From: Flavobacterium potami
GTDB taxonomy: Bacteria > Bacteroidota > Bacteroidia > Flavobacteriales > Flavobacteriaceae
Reading direction: 5' to 3'
DNA length: 64,000 nucleotides
NCBI RefSeq assembly: GCF_020026915.1
Contig: NZ_JAINUY010000002.1
Coordinates: 558,001 to 622,000 of the forward strand
This document shows positions 43,454 to 53,120 of this stretch, piece by piece. Made by a program: the position numbers and the translations under genes. The notes under the pieces are model-generated. The model did not search any database and was not told the origin of the DNA. It saw only the letters and a program-made list of their open reading frames with translations. Within the stretch, counting starts at the first letter, position 1. Each line of letters opens with the position of its first letter.

Positions 43454-46198
43454 TTGAAATCGATACTTTTTAAATCAGTTATCTTCTTTTTCATCGCTTT
43501 ACAACTTCAAGCCCAAGAATTACTTCCATTTGTCGAAAATTACAGCAAATCAGATTACCAAGGAGATAATCAGATCTGGAATGTGGCTCAAGGAAATAAT
43601 GATGCGATGTATTTTGCTAATAATCACTATTTATTGCGTTACGACGGAGTAAAATGGGAAAAATATACACTTCCAAATAAAACCATCATTCGATCTATTT
43701 TGATTGAAGGGGATAAAATCTATTCTGGTTCTTATAAAGAATTTGGTTATTGGTACAGAAAAGACGGGACAATGCACTATGTTTCGATTACCAAAAATCT
43801 TAGATTATTTGATGAAAGGGATAATGAGGAAATTTGGAAAATCTTCAGATTTAATGGTTCACTTTATTTTCAATCGTTCAATGATGTCTTTATTTATGAT
43901 GGAAAAACAATTAAGAAAATCAAATTTCCATTTCTGATTTCTTACTGTTTTGCTGTCGATAAAAATTTATTTGTGGCCTCTGTTCAGGATGGAATTTTCA
44001 AAATGAATGGTAAGCATATTGCTAATCCGAAAGGTTGGGATGTTCTAAAAAAGACAGTTGTACATGCGGTTGAAAAGTATCAGAACAAGATATACATTTT
44101 TACACAAAAAAAAGGTGTTTTTGTTTCGGATAAAAATGGCTTAAAACCTTGGGATAATCCAATAAACGAGACTTTAAAATCGGCTACGATTAATGTAGCA
44201 AAATTTATTAAAGGAGAAAAGTTGATAATAGGAACCGGAAATCGTGGTATTATCATTTTAGATTTAAAGAACAACTCTTATAAAAACATTGAACGTGATA
44301 ATGTTTTAATGAATAATTCGGTTTTAAGTCTAGGATTTGATAAGGAAAATGATCTCTGGGTTGGTTTAGATAATGGTATTGCACATGTTGAAGTTAATTC
44401 TCCTATTTCTTTTTTCTACGATAATTCAGGACTTTTGGGTTCTGTATATGCTGTAGCGACAATTAACAAAGGATATTTAATTGCTTCTAACCACGGTATT
44501 TTTGAATATAGTGGTGGAAAATTTAATATAATGCCAAATACACAGGGGCAAGGTTGGAATATTTCTTTAATTGACGGAAAATACATTATTGGTCATAATG
44601 ACGGAACTTTTTCGTACGCCAATAACACTTTAGAAAAAATAAACGGAGTGAGTGGCGGCTGGAATATGTCAAAAAGTAGCATTAATAATACCTACTTTCA
44701 ATCCACCTACAGTGGTATTTTAGTTTATGATGATCTGTCCAATTTATCTCATTATAAGATTATTAAGGATCTCGCAAAGCCTATTAAATATGTAGCTCAG
44801 AATAAAAAGAATGAAATCTGGGCGGCTGACAATTACCGTGGTTTGTATCGTGTTTTATTAGACGATAATTACAATACGCTGAAAGTTGAAAACGTGACAC
44901 AGCAAAGTAAAATAAAAAACGACTTTGGGATAAAGATTTTTGAATTTAGAAAAGAAATCCTCTTTTTGATTAATAATGTTTGGTATACTTATAATTCAAT
45001 TTCTAATAAATTGCAAGAAAACGATTTGTTCAATGCAAGTTTTAAAAATGTGACTGATATTGTATCTATAGATGAAGATCATTTCATGGTTTTACAAAAT
45101 GGAATTTTATATCACATCTATGCGCAAGGAAACAAGTTTATTTGGAATATCATTCAGGAGAAATATTATAAAGGAAAGCTAATTAATGAAAATTTAAGAA
45201 TCTTTAAAACTGGCAACGATTATTTGTTTAATCTTGATGATGGATTTATTTCTTTAAAATTAAAATACGAAAACAAACAAAACTCGAAAGTAGAAGTAGA
45301 AGCTTTTAGTAATGATGTCTTAATTCCAAATGAATCGAAAATAAAATTCAATACAGAATTGAAGATTAATGTTATTTCCGGAATTTACGGTGCAAGTAAG
45401 CCAAATTTATTTTATAAACTAAATAGGGAAAAAGATTTTGTACCCATTTCTGACGGGTTAATTATTTTGAATAACCTAAGCAGCGGATATCATTCTGTAG
45501 AAATATTTAAGCATGACGGAGCAACTTATGACAAAGTTTCTTCTTATAAGTTTAAGGTTTCAGAACCTTGGTATTTTTCTTTCTGGATGATTCTTCTTTA
45601 TCTTTTAATAATTGGTACAGTCTTATTCTTTTATTACAAATGGAATAAACTTCGATATATGCAAAAATTAAAATTGCAGGCAGAAGAACTGAAACATCAG
45701 AGAGAAATTCTCGAAATGGAACTGAAGAAAGAAAATGAATTGAATATTCAGGAATACGAAAAACATATTTTAGAATTAGAATTACAGACAAAATCTTCTG
45801 AAGTTGCTGGAAAATCACTTTCTATTGCAAAACAGACAGAAATGATTGATAAAATCCAGGATATTTTAGAAACCGAAAAAGATTTCAGTAAACTTAAGAA
45901 TGAAATCAAGAAAGCGATTAAGATTAATGAAGTAAATAAACACGAATGGGAAACATTTGAGACAAATTTGAATCAAATCCATAATGAGTTTATCATAAAT
46001 CTATCTAAAAAATTCCCACACCTTACACCTAAGGATATTAAACTCTGTGTTTATCTTAAAATGAACCTTTCTTCTAAAGAAATTGCACCTATGATGAACA
46101 TCTCATTTAGAGGTGTAGAATTGCATAGATATCGCCTAAGAAAGAAACTAAACCTTACCCAAGACGAAAACCTATCAAAATTTTTATTAAGTCTCTAA
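43454..46198 (+). CDS. Membrane-spanning sensor/regulator: beta-propeller, Y_Y_Y, LuxR-type HTH
   Basis: The 914-residue protein (TTG start) begins with a signal peptide (ending LQLQAQ). A periplasmic domain of about 680 residues follows with repeated Reg_prop-like blades (for example GVKWEKYTLP and NDLWVGLDNGIA) and a Y_Y_Y immunoglobulin-like domain. Next are one TM helix (706-728), a coiled coil (about 732-790), and a C-terminal LuxR-like HTH (855-914, LSSKEIAPMMNISFRGVELH..). There is no histidine kinase or receiver domain, so it is not a hybrid two-component sensor. It should bind a sugar outside and act on DNA directly, as SusR does. It precedes susC, so it likely controls the PUL. Confidence 0.82.
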   Translation: MKSILFKSVIFFFIALQLQAQELLPFVENYSKSDYQGDNQIWNVAQGNNDAMYFANNHYLLRYDGVKWEKYTLPNKTIIRSILIEGDKIYSGSYKEFGYWYRKDGTMHYVSITKNLRLFDERDNEEIWKIFRFNGSLYFQSFNDVFIYDGKTIKKIKFPFLISYCFAVDKNLFVASVQDGIFKMNGKHIANPKGWDVLKKTVVHAVEKYQNKIYIFTQKKGVFVSDKNGLKPWDNPINETLKSATINVAKFIKGEKLIIGTGNRGIIILDLKNNSYKNIERDNVLMNNSVLSLGFDKENDLWVGLDNGIAHVEVNSPISFFYDNSGLLGSVYAVATINKGYLIASNHGIFEYSGGKFNIMPNTQGQGWNISLIDGKYIIGHNDGTFSYANNTLEKINGVSGGWNMSKSSINNTYFQSTYSGILVYDDLSNLSHYKIIKDLAKPIKYVAQNKKNEIWAADNYRGLYRVLLDDNYNTLKVENVTQQSKIKNDFGIKIFEFRKEILFLINNVWYTYNSISNKLQENDLFNASFKNVTDIVSIDEDHFMVLQNGILYHIYAQGNKFIWNIIQEKYYKGKLINENLRIFKTGNDYLFNLDDGFISLKLKYENKQNSKVEVEAFSNDVLIPNESKIKFNTELKINVISGIYGASKPNLFYKLNREKDFVPISDGLIILNNLSSGYHSVEIFKHDGATYDKVSSYKFKVSEPWYFSFWMILLYLLIIGTVLFFYYKWNKLRYMQKLKLQAEELKHQREILEMELKKENELNIQEYEKHILELELQTKSSEVAGKSLSIAKQTEMIDKIQDILETEKDFSKLKNEIKKAIKINEVNKHEWETFETNLNQIHNEFIINLSKKFPHLTPKDIKLCVYLKMNLSSKEIAPMMNISFRGVELHRYRLRKKLNLTQDENLSKFLLSL

Positions 46199-46442
46199 GA
46201 TTTGATTTTGTTTTTTACAGAATTTATATTTTTAGATATCATTTTTTATATAATTGTGATACATCATTACTACATCATAACGATATGTTAAAGGATTTTT
46301 GTTAACATTTATTGCGTTGATAATCATTATGGTAACATAAAATTTTAACATAATGATGTAGCTATGCTGTAGTGGTATATGATGTACTACAACGTTGTAA
46401 TTGCTTAATTTGGCTCTACTAACTTAAACGATTACGTACTGT
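46199..46442. other. 244-bp intergenic region upstream of susC with repeated operator-like words
   Basis: No gene is present. It contains four TACATCAT-type sites (see the regulatory entry) and a near-match -7 box TTAATTTG at 46405-46412. Confidence 0.7.
46260..46386 (+). promoter_or_regulatory. Four TACATCAT sites: two direct, two inverted
   Basis: TACATCATTAC (46260-46270) is followed directly by TACATCATAAC (46271-46281). The reverse complements TAATGATGTA (46351-46360) and TATGATGTA (46378-46386) lie about 80-100 bp downstream. Paired direct copies facing inverted copies suggest binding of a regulator with looping. Confidence 0.55.
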
Positions 46443-49400
46443 ATGAAAAATTTTATTTTTAGCTTTTTAGCTCTCTTGTTGCTGCCTACATATATGATGG
46501 GGCAAGCACAAGCAATCAAAGGGAAAGTAGTTGACAGCAGCGGAATGGGAATTCCAGGAGCAATAATTGCTTCTTCTGATGCTAGGGCAACTGCAGATGC
46601 AGATTTCGATGGGAACTTTACAATCAACGCAAAACCTGGAGACATTTTAAAAATCTCTATGTTAGGTTTTGATTCGGTTTCTGTGCCAGCTACTGCCGCA
46701 CCAATGACTATTACTTTAAAAGAATCAGGAGATACTGCCTTAAAAGAAGTAGTTGTAATTGGGTACGGTACAAGAAAGAAAATTGATAATACTTCGGCGG
46801 TTAGCTCAATTAAGTCCGAAGAGATTACCAAAATGAAAGTAATAAACGCATCGCAAGCTATTCAAGGTAAAGCTGCGGGGGTTCAGGTTGCTACATCAGA
46901 TGCGCCAGGTAGTACTCCATCTATTGTTATTAGAGGGGTTGGTACCGCATTAGGAGGAAGAAATCCATTGTATGTTGTGGATGGTATGCCTACTGATAAT
47001 ATTAATAATATCAACTCAAATGATATTACTTCTTATGAAGTTTTAAAAGATGCTTCTGCACTTGCTATTTATGGTACAAGAGGTGCGAATGGGGTTATCA
47101 TGATTACTACTAAAACTGGTAAAGGAAAACTTGTTGTAGATATCGACAGTTATGCAGGTTTTAGATCGCCTCTAAAGAAAGTAAAAATGGCCAATGCTGA
47201 CCAATATATTCAGTATAACAATGCTGCATTTATTAGTCAATTTCCTGCCGGAAGATTTTCTCAAAATCAACCTTATAATACAAACTGGTTTGATGAGATT
47301 ACTAGAACAGGAACTTATACTCAAAACAACATCTCGCTTTCTGGATCTGGAGACAATATAAAATACTTTTTCAGTGTTGGTAATTACGAAGAAGATGGAA
47401 TTTTAAAAGGTACAGAATATGGCCGTACTACTTTTAGAAGTAATAATGAGTACAAAATCTCAGAAAAACTTAAAATTAGCCAAAATTTCAGTGTTAGTTC
47501 TATAAAAAATACTCCAAAACCAATGTCTGCATTTACATCTGCTTACAGACAATCTCCATTGGTTCCAGTACGTTTTCCTGATGGAAAATATGGTGTTCCA
47601 TTTTTACAAAATGGTGTAATCTCTGAATCAGGAGATTCTTTCAACTCAGTTGGTAATCCTGTTGTTGCTTTAGATTATAATAATGAGCAGCAAAAGACGG
47701 TTATGCTTCAAGGTGGATTAAAATTAGACTGGGATATCATGAAATCTTTGAAATTTACTTCACAGTTTAACGGAGAATATTATACGTATAAGCAATATAA
47801 TTTTGTTGATAATTTAGGTCTTTGGTTAGCAGCAGATCCAACAAGAGTAGAATCTGCTTATGATAAAAATAGTTTGAATACAAACACTTTGACAAGAAAT
47901 ACAGAAGATTATTTCAATTGGAATTTATCAAATTATTTTACATATAATAAAGTTTTCGGAGAAATTCATGACGTAGAAGTAACTGCGGGTATCGAGGCTA
48001 ATGTGGTAGGAATTAGATCAAAAACTACTGCAGAAATAAAGAATGTTAATCCAAATAGTAACTATTGGGCACTTGATGGTGTTGCCTACGCTCAAAATGG
48101 AGGTGTAACTAATTATAGAGCTATAAATGAAAATGAATCTCGATTAGCATCTTATTTTGCTCGTTTCCAATACAAATTAATGGATAGATATTTATTGACG
48201 GGTACTGTGAGACGTGATGGATCTTCAAATTATTCAAGCGATTATCGTTGGGGAACATTCCCGTCAGTTGGACTTGGATGGATTGTAACTAAAGAAAGCT
48301 TTTTATCTGACATCAAAGGTTTAGATTTATTAAAACTTAGAGGTTCTTGGGGTAAATTAGGTAACCAAAAAGTACCATTAAACATCCAATCATTTACATC
48401 TGGAGTAGATTATAATGGAGGTTCTGGAACAACTATTAATTCTCAAATTGACCCTAGTTTAGGATGGGAAATTGTTGAAGAAGCTTCTGTAGGTTTAGAT
48501 GTTGAATTATTCAATAGCAGATTTAAAGGATCATTTGATGTGTACAGCAAAAACACAAATAACGCGATTTTAAATGTTACGCCTTATTCAACTTCAGGAA
48601 TTACTTTAGAGTCTCCAACACATGTAGGAGAAGTAACTAATAAAGGATACGAAATTGCTTTACGTTGGGATGATAAAATTACAGATAACTTAAGCTACTG
48701 GGTAGGAGGAAATTTCTCTCATAATAAAAATGAATTAGCTAGTTTGAAAAATGTTAGACTTGCAACAATCAATGGAGGTTCATTAGGTAACGGTCAAGTA
48801 ACAAAGATTCTTGATAATACATCGGTAGGACAGCCTTTAGGTAGTTTCTATATGTACGAATATGCAGGTGTTGATCCAGCAAACGGACAGATGTTATACT
48901 ACACAGCAGACGGTAATAAGGTAGCTCAAGGAGCTTTAGATCAAACTAAAGATAGAAAATATGTAGGTTCAGTTCTACCAACTTCTACTTACGGAGTTAC
49001 TTTAGGATTAAATTACAAAAACATTGATTTCTCTGTAGATGGATACGGTACAGGAGGAGCTAAAGTATATAATGGTAAAAAAGCGCAGCGTTTTTATGGT
49101 GAGAATGTAGAAACATCTTTACTAAATAACATGTGGACTCCAACCAATACAACAGGATCTAATCCAGCTCCATTTAATCAAGTTCCTGTAGCATCGACCT
49201 ATTACTTAGAATCTGGAGATTATTTCAGAATTAATAATATCACTTTAGGATATAAACTTCCATTAAGAGAAGAAGGTTTTATCAGTTATTGCAGAATTTA
49301 TGTAAATGCTATGAATCCTTTCATCACTCAAAAATTTTCAGGATTCTCACCTGAGGTCTTAGGAGATGGAGAATTAGTTAAAGGTACTCAGGGAGTAGAG

Positions 49401-49457
49401 CTAGATGCTTATCCAGCATTAAGAACATTTGTAGTTGGTGCAAACTTAAAATTTTAA
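46443..49457 (+). CDS. susC: SusC-family TonB-dependent outer-membrane oligosaccharide transporter
   Basis: The 1004-residue protein imports oligosaccharides across the outer membrane with TonB energy. It has a signal peptide (ending MMGQAQ), an N-terminal carboxypeptidase-regulatory-like domain (about 24-90), a TonB-box-like VVVIGYGTRKK, the plug (VRGVGTALGGRNPLYVVDGMPTDN in part, ASALAIYGTRGANGVIMITTK in part), and a 22-strand barrel ending in FVVGANLKF. Everything is intact. The susD start is 5 bp after its stop. With SusD it forms a 'pedal-bin' uptake complex, here for the PUL substrate. Confidence 0.95.
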   Translation: MKNFIFSFLALLLLPTYMMGQAQAIKGKVVDSSGMGIPGAIIASSDARATADADFDGNFTINAKPGDILKISMLGFDSVSVPATAAPMTITLKESGDTALKEVVVIGYGTRKKIDNTSAVSSIKSEEITKMKVINASQAIQGKAAGVQVATSDAPGSTPSIVIRGVGTALGGRNPLYVVDGMPTDNINNINSNDITSYEVLKDASALAIYGTRGANGVIMITTKTGKGKLVVDIDSYAGFRSPLKKVKMANADQYIQYNNAAFISQFPAGRFSQNQPYNTNWFDEITRTGTYTQNNISLSGSGDNIKYFFSVGNYEEDGILKGTEYGRTTFRSNNEYKISEKLKISQNFSVSSIKNTPKPMSAFTSAYRQSPLVPVRFPDGKYGVPFLQNGVISESGDSFNSVGNPVVALDYNNEQQKTVMLQGGLKLDWDIMKSLKFTSQFNGEYYTYKQYNFVDNLGLWLAADPTRVESAYDKNSLNTNTLTRNTEDYFNWNLSNYFTYNKVFGEIHDVEVTAGIEANVVGIRSKTTAEIKNVNPNSNYWALDGVAYAQNGGVTNYRAINENESRLASYFARFQYKLMDRYLLTGTVRRDGSSNYSSDYRWGTFPSVGLGWIVTKESFLSDIKGLDLLKLRGSWGKLGNQKVPLNIQSFTSGVDYNGGSGTTINSQIDPSLGWEIVEEASVGLDVELFNSRFKGSFDVYSKNTNNAILNVTPYSTSGITLESPTHVGEVTNKGYEIALRWDDKITDNLSYWVGGNFSHNKNELASLKNVRLATINGGSLGNGQVTKILDNTSVGQPLGSFYMYEYAGVDPANGQMLYYTADGNKVAQGALDQTKDRKYVGSVLPTSTYGVTLGLNYKNIDFSVDGYGTGGAKVYNGKKAQRFYGENVETSLLNNMWTPTNTTGSNPAPFNQVPVASTYYLESGDYFRINNITLGYKLPLREEGFISYCRIYVNAMNPFITQKFSGFSPEVLGDGELVKGTQGVELDAYPALRTFVVGANLKF

Positions 49458-49461
49458 TATC

Positions 49462-50940
49462 ATGAAACGATTATATATATCACTTTTTATACTTTCTGGT
49501 TTGCTTGTATCTGGATGTTCAGATGAATTTTTAGAGGTAGACCAAACAAAAAACATCCCTGCAGATCCTGCTTTAGTTGATAGCGATGCAGGTGCTACGT
49601 CAATGGTTAATGCAGTTTATAATATATTTTTAACTTGGGACATGTCTTCTTTTGCTTGGAACGGAGTTACAAGTATTATGACTGATGATGCAGACAAAGG
49701 CTCAGATCCAGGTGATACTGGAACGGATAAAGATGTTTTAGATGCTTTAACATTTAATTCTTCTACACCATCTTTTAGCAGTATTTGGAATTATAATTAT
49801 GCAGGAATCAACAGAGCAAATCAAGCATTGGCAATGTTTCCAAAGCTTACAAAAGTAACTCCAGCTTTAAAAACTAGATTAGAAGGAGAAGCAAAGTTTT
49901 TAAGAGCTTTTATGTACTTTACTTTGGTTAAAGGATATGGAGGAGTTCCTATTGTTGACCGTTTACCAGTTCCTGGGAATGAGGACGATAGAATCATGCA
50001 GTTAACTCGTAAAACTCCTGCGGAAGTTTATGCTTTTATTGAGCAAGATTTAAATGATGCTATTCAAGCATTGCCGTTAAAATCAACATATAGCGGAACT
50101 GATGTTTCACGTGCATCTAAAGGAGCTGCTTATGCTTTATTGGCTAAAGTTAACTTATACCAAAAAAATTGGCAAAAAGTAGTTGATAATTGCAATTTGG
50201 TAACAGGTTATTCTCTAGTTTCAGATTATTCTGTGCAATACAAGAAAGAAGGAGAGTTTGGTCAAGAATCAATTTTCGAAATTAACGGAATCGGAGGGAC
50301 TTCTTCTCCAGGATTTGGAATCGGAAATTATACTGTATCTCAGGCACCTAGAGGTGCTGGAGGATGGGGATGGGGTTTCAATACACCTTCTCAAGGACTT
50401 GCTGATGCTTATGAAGCTGGAGACGTAAGAAGAGCTGCAACTATTATTTTTAGAGGTTCAGTTTTATATGATGGAAGAGAAGTAGCATCTACAGTTTCTA
50501 ACCCGATGTACAATTATAAAGCTTATTCTTCAGCGTTTTACAATCAGGAATTTACAGATACAAATCTTAGATATTTAAGATATGCTGAGGTAATCTTAAT
50601 GAAAGCTGAGGCTTTAAATGAATTAGGACAAACTTCAGATGCAATTCCTTTAATCAATCAGATTAGACATAGAGCGGGCTTAGGAGATACTCCAGCAACA
50701 GGTCAGTCAGATGTTAGAAAAGCAATTTATAAAGAAAGAAGATTAGAATTTGCTTTTGAACACGATAGATGGTTTGACCTTGTAAGAACAGGACAGGCTG
50801 AAGCAGCAATGAAAGCGGATGTAAGTCCAACTTTTCCTAACGGAAAAACTTTTATAGTTGGTAAACATGAGTTATTCCCAATTCCTGCTGTTGTGGTTCA
50901 GCAATCGGCAGGTGTAACAACTCAAAACCCTGGTTATTAA
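49462..50940 (+). CDS. susD: SusD-family oligosaccharide-binding lipoprotein
   Basis: The 492-residue protein is an outer-surface lipoprotein (SGCS, Cys19) that covers SusC and captures glycans. It has the RagB/SusD fold with N-terminal TPR helices (SIWNYNYAGINRANQAL, EAKFLRAFMYFTLVKGYGGVP), and C-terminal blocks YLRYAEVILMKAEALNELG, YKERRLEFAFEHDRWFDLVRTG and LFPIPA. It is 5 bp after susC. A 14-bp stem hairpin follows, between susD and the GH144 gene. Confidence 0.95.
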   Translation: MKRLYISLFILSGLLVSGCSDEFLEVDQTKNIPADPALVDSDAGATSMVNAVYNIFLTWDMSSFAWNGVTSIMTDDADKGSDPGDTGTDKDVLDALTFNSSTPSFSSIWNYNYAGINRANQALAMFPKLTKVTPALKTRLEGEAKFLRAFMYFTLVKGYGGVPIVDRLPVPGNEDDRIMQLTRKTPAEVYAFIEQDLNDAIQALPLKSTYSGTDVSRASKGAAYALLAKVNLYQKNWQKVVDNCNLVTGYSLVSDYSVQYKKEGEFGQESIFEINGIGGTSSPGFGIGNYTVSQAPRGAGGWGWGFNTPSQGLADAYEAGDVRRAATIIFRGSVLYDGREVASTVSNPMYNYKAYSSAFYNQEFTDTNLRYLRYAEVILMKAEALNELGQTSDAIPLINQIRHRAGLGDTPATGQSDVRKAIYKERRLEFAFEHDRWFDLVRTGQAEAAMKADVSPTFPNGKTFIVGKHELFPIPAVVVQQSAGVTTQNPGY

Positions 50941-50952
50941 TCAAAATCTTTA

Positions 50953-50986
50953 AATCACTTCCTTCAATTTTCTGAAGGAAGTGATT
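50953..50986 (+). terminator. Hairpin between susD and GH144 gene
   Basis: AATCACTTCCTTCA pairs perfectly with TGAAGGAAGTGATT around a 6-nt loop, with a short ATTT after. With few T's it may be a partial terminator or RNA-stability hairpin that sets unequal levels of susCD and enzyme mRNA. Confidence 0.65.
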
Positions 50987-51013
50987 ATTTACTACAATCT
51001 CAAAATCTTTATA

Positions 51014-52390
51014 ATGATTAGAATTTCAGTTTTATTTTTAGCTTTTACTTTTTTTAGTTGTGGATCGAATGCAGAGAAGTCAAAAGAAAATGCAGAAGAA
51101 AATACTTCTGGCGTTGTTGCATTAACAGATGAACAGCTTTTAGATGCTGTTCAAAAACAAACTTTTAAATACTTCTGGGATTACGCAGAACCAAATTCTG
51201 GTTTAGCAAGAGAGCGTTATCATCCAGACGGGAATTATCCTGAAAACGATTCAAATATCGTAACGACAGGAGGTTCAGGTTTCGGATTAATGGCTCTGGT
51301 TTCAGGAATGTCTCAGGGGTATATTACCAAAGAACAAGGGGTGGAGAGACTTAACAAAATTGCCGATTTTTTAGGCAAAGCAGATCGTTTTCACGGAGCA
51401 TGGTCCCACTGGATTGATGGAAATACAGGAAAAGTAAAACCTTTTGGAACCAAAGATAATGGTGGAGATTTAGTCGAAACTTCATTTTTGGTTGCAGGAA
51501 TGATTACCGTTCGTGAATATCTTAAAGATGGTTCTGAAACAGAAAAAGCGGTTGCTAAAAAATACGACGAACTTTGGAAAGGTGTTGATTGGCAATGGTA
51601 TACAAATAAGAAAAATGTCTTATACTGGCACTGGTCTCCAAGTTATGCTTGGGAAATGAATTTTCCACTAGAAGGATATAATGAATGCCTTATTACGTAC
51701 ATAATGGCTGCCTCTTCGCCAACGCATACAATTGATGCAAAGGCTTACCATGAAGGTTGGGCAAGAAGTGGAGGCATAGTTTCTTCAAAAACAAAATATA
51801 ACATCCCACTTATTTTAAAACACAATGGTGCAGAAGAATTTGGAGGTCCGTTATTCTGGGCGCACTATTCTTATGTAGGTTTAGATCCAAATCAATTGAC
51901 AGATAAATATGCTAACTATTGGGATTTAAATGTAAATCATACCAAAATCAATTACCAATATTGTGTAGAAAACCCTAATAAAAATGCGGGATATGGTCCT
52001 GAATATTGGGGATTGTCAGCATCATATTCAAGAAATCCTGATGGATCTATCGGATATAATGCACACATGCCAAGCAACGATCAAGGTGTAATTTCGCCTA
52101 CAGCAGCAATCAGTTCAATTGTATATACACCAAAAGAATCAATGGCTCTAATCAGAAATTTATATGATAATCATAAAGAGGAGACTTGGGGAGACGCAGG
52201 TTTTTATGATGCTTTAAGTTTAGGAAACAAATGGGTTGCAAAACGTTACTTAGCAATTGATCAAGGTCCAGAAGTTGTGATGATTGAAAATTACAGAACT
52301 GGATTATTATGGAAATTGTTCATGCACGCTCCAGAGGTAAAACAAGGTTTGACAAAACTTGGATTTAAATCTGGTAAATACGGAATCTAA
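51014..52390 (+). CDS. GH144 endo-beta-1,2-glucanase-like lipoprotein
   Basis: From ATG 51014 the 458-residue lipoprotein (FFSC, Cys16) matches the 'glucoamylase' PF10091 group, now GH144, an alpha/alpha barrel family of endo-beta-1,2-glucanases. The string DNGGDLVE gives D148, D152 and E155, and EGYNE gives E224. The spacings (4, 3 and 72) equal those I recall for the acidic centre of the Chitinophaga pinensis enzyme (D135, D139, E142, E211). It should cut beta-1,2-glucan at the cell surface or in the periplasm. An upstream ATG at 50981 lies in the hairpin and is unlikely. Start of the enzyme block of the PUL. Confidence 0.82.
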   Translation: MIRISVLFLAFTFFSCGSNAEKSKENAEENTSGVVALTDEQLLDAVQKQTFKYFWDYAEPNSGLARERYHPDGNYPENDSNIVTTGGSGFGLMALVSGMSQGYITKEQGVERLNKIADFLGKADRFHGAWSHWIDGNTGKVKPFGTKDNGGDLVETSFLVAGMITVREYLKDGSETEKAVAKKYDELWKGVDWQWYTNKKNVLYWHWSPSYAWEMNFPLEGYNECLITYIMAASSPTHTIDAKAYHEGWARSGGIVSSKTKYNIPLILKHNGAEEFGGPLFWAHYSYVGLDPNQLTDKYANYWDLNVNHTKINYQYCVENPNKNAGYGPEYWGLSASYSRNPDGSIGYNAHMPSNDQGVISPTAAISSIVYTPKESMALIRNLYDNHKEETWGDAGFYDALSLGNKWVAKRYLAIDQGPEVVMIENYRTGLLWKLFMHAPEVKQGLTKLGFKSGKYGI

Positions 52391-52396
52391 GTTTCT

Positions 52397-53110
52397 ATGA
52401 AAAATACATTAGCATTTATATTTCTATTATTTTCTATAGTTGTTTTTGGTCAGAGTGAAACAACAGGAAAAATTAATACAGTTATAATGTCTAAATATGA
52501 GCTGGGATATGTTTTGCATCGTCCGGCGAATGTTAAGGAGAAAAAGCCATTAATTGTTTTTATTTCAGGTGATGGAGAAAAAGGTACCGATCTGGAAAAA
52601 GTAAAAATAAATGGTCCTCTAAAATATCTAAAAACAAACCAATTAGACGCTTATGTTTTGGCTCCACAATGCAAAGAAGACGAAAATTGGGATATAGAAT
52701 CGATTTATCAGCTGATTGTGAAAATTCAGAAAGAAAATAAAATTGATTCAGAAAGAATTTATGTTACTGGTTTGAGCTCAGGAGGTTGGGCTTCGTGGAA
52801 TTTGGCTTTTGCACATCCGGATCTATTTGCAGCAAACGTACCTGTCGCTGGTTTTGTAGATTTAATTCAGTTAGAACACGCTTGTGAAATAGCCAATATT
52901 CCAACCAGAATTTACCATGGATTGTTGGATGATGTAGTAAATGTAAATTATGCGATTACCATTTACAAGGAATTGAAAAAATGTAATGCCAAAGATGTAA
53001 AGCTGACCATTTTTGATGACGCAAATCATGACAGCTGGACAAAAGTTTATGATAATTCAGATATCTATAACTGGATGTTTCAGCAAAGAAAAACGAATAC
53101 AAACAAATAA
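52397..53110 (+). CDS. Secreted serine esterase (alpha/beta hydrolase, CE1/PHB-depolymerase-like)
   Basis: The 237-residue protein has a signal peptide (ending VVFGQ) and an alpha/beta hydrolase fold with nucleophile elbow GLSSGG (S127), acid Asp in HGLLDDVV (D178 or D179) and His in DANHDSW (H211). It has the size and order of feruloyl-esterase/PHB-depolymerase-like hydrolases. Located 7 bp after GH144 and 11 bp before GH3, it must be co-transcribed with them. Its likely role is removing an ester group from the glycan; succinyl groups of beta-1,2-glucans are a candidate, by inference only. Confidence 0.82.
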   Translation: MKNTLAFIFLLFSIVVFGQSETTGKINTVIMSKYELGYVLHRPANVKEKKPLIVFISGDGEKGTDLEKVKINGPLKYLKTNQLDAYVLAPQCKEDENWDIESIYQLIVKIQKENKIDSERIYVTGLSSGGWASWNLAFAHPDLFAANVPVAGFVDLIQLEHACEIANIPTRIYHGLLDDVVNVNYAITIYKELKKCNAKDVKLTIFDDANHDSWTKVYDNSDIYNWMFQQRKTNTNK

Positions 53111-53120
53111 ATAGAATAGA

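Noticed and set aside
52391..52396. Sequence gap or lost gene between GH144 and esterase
   Set aside because: The 6-bp spacing is normal for a tight operon.
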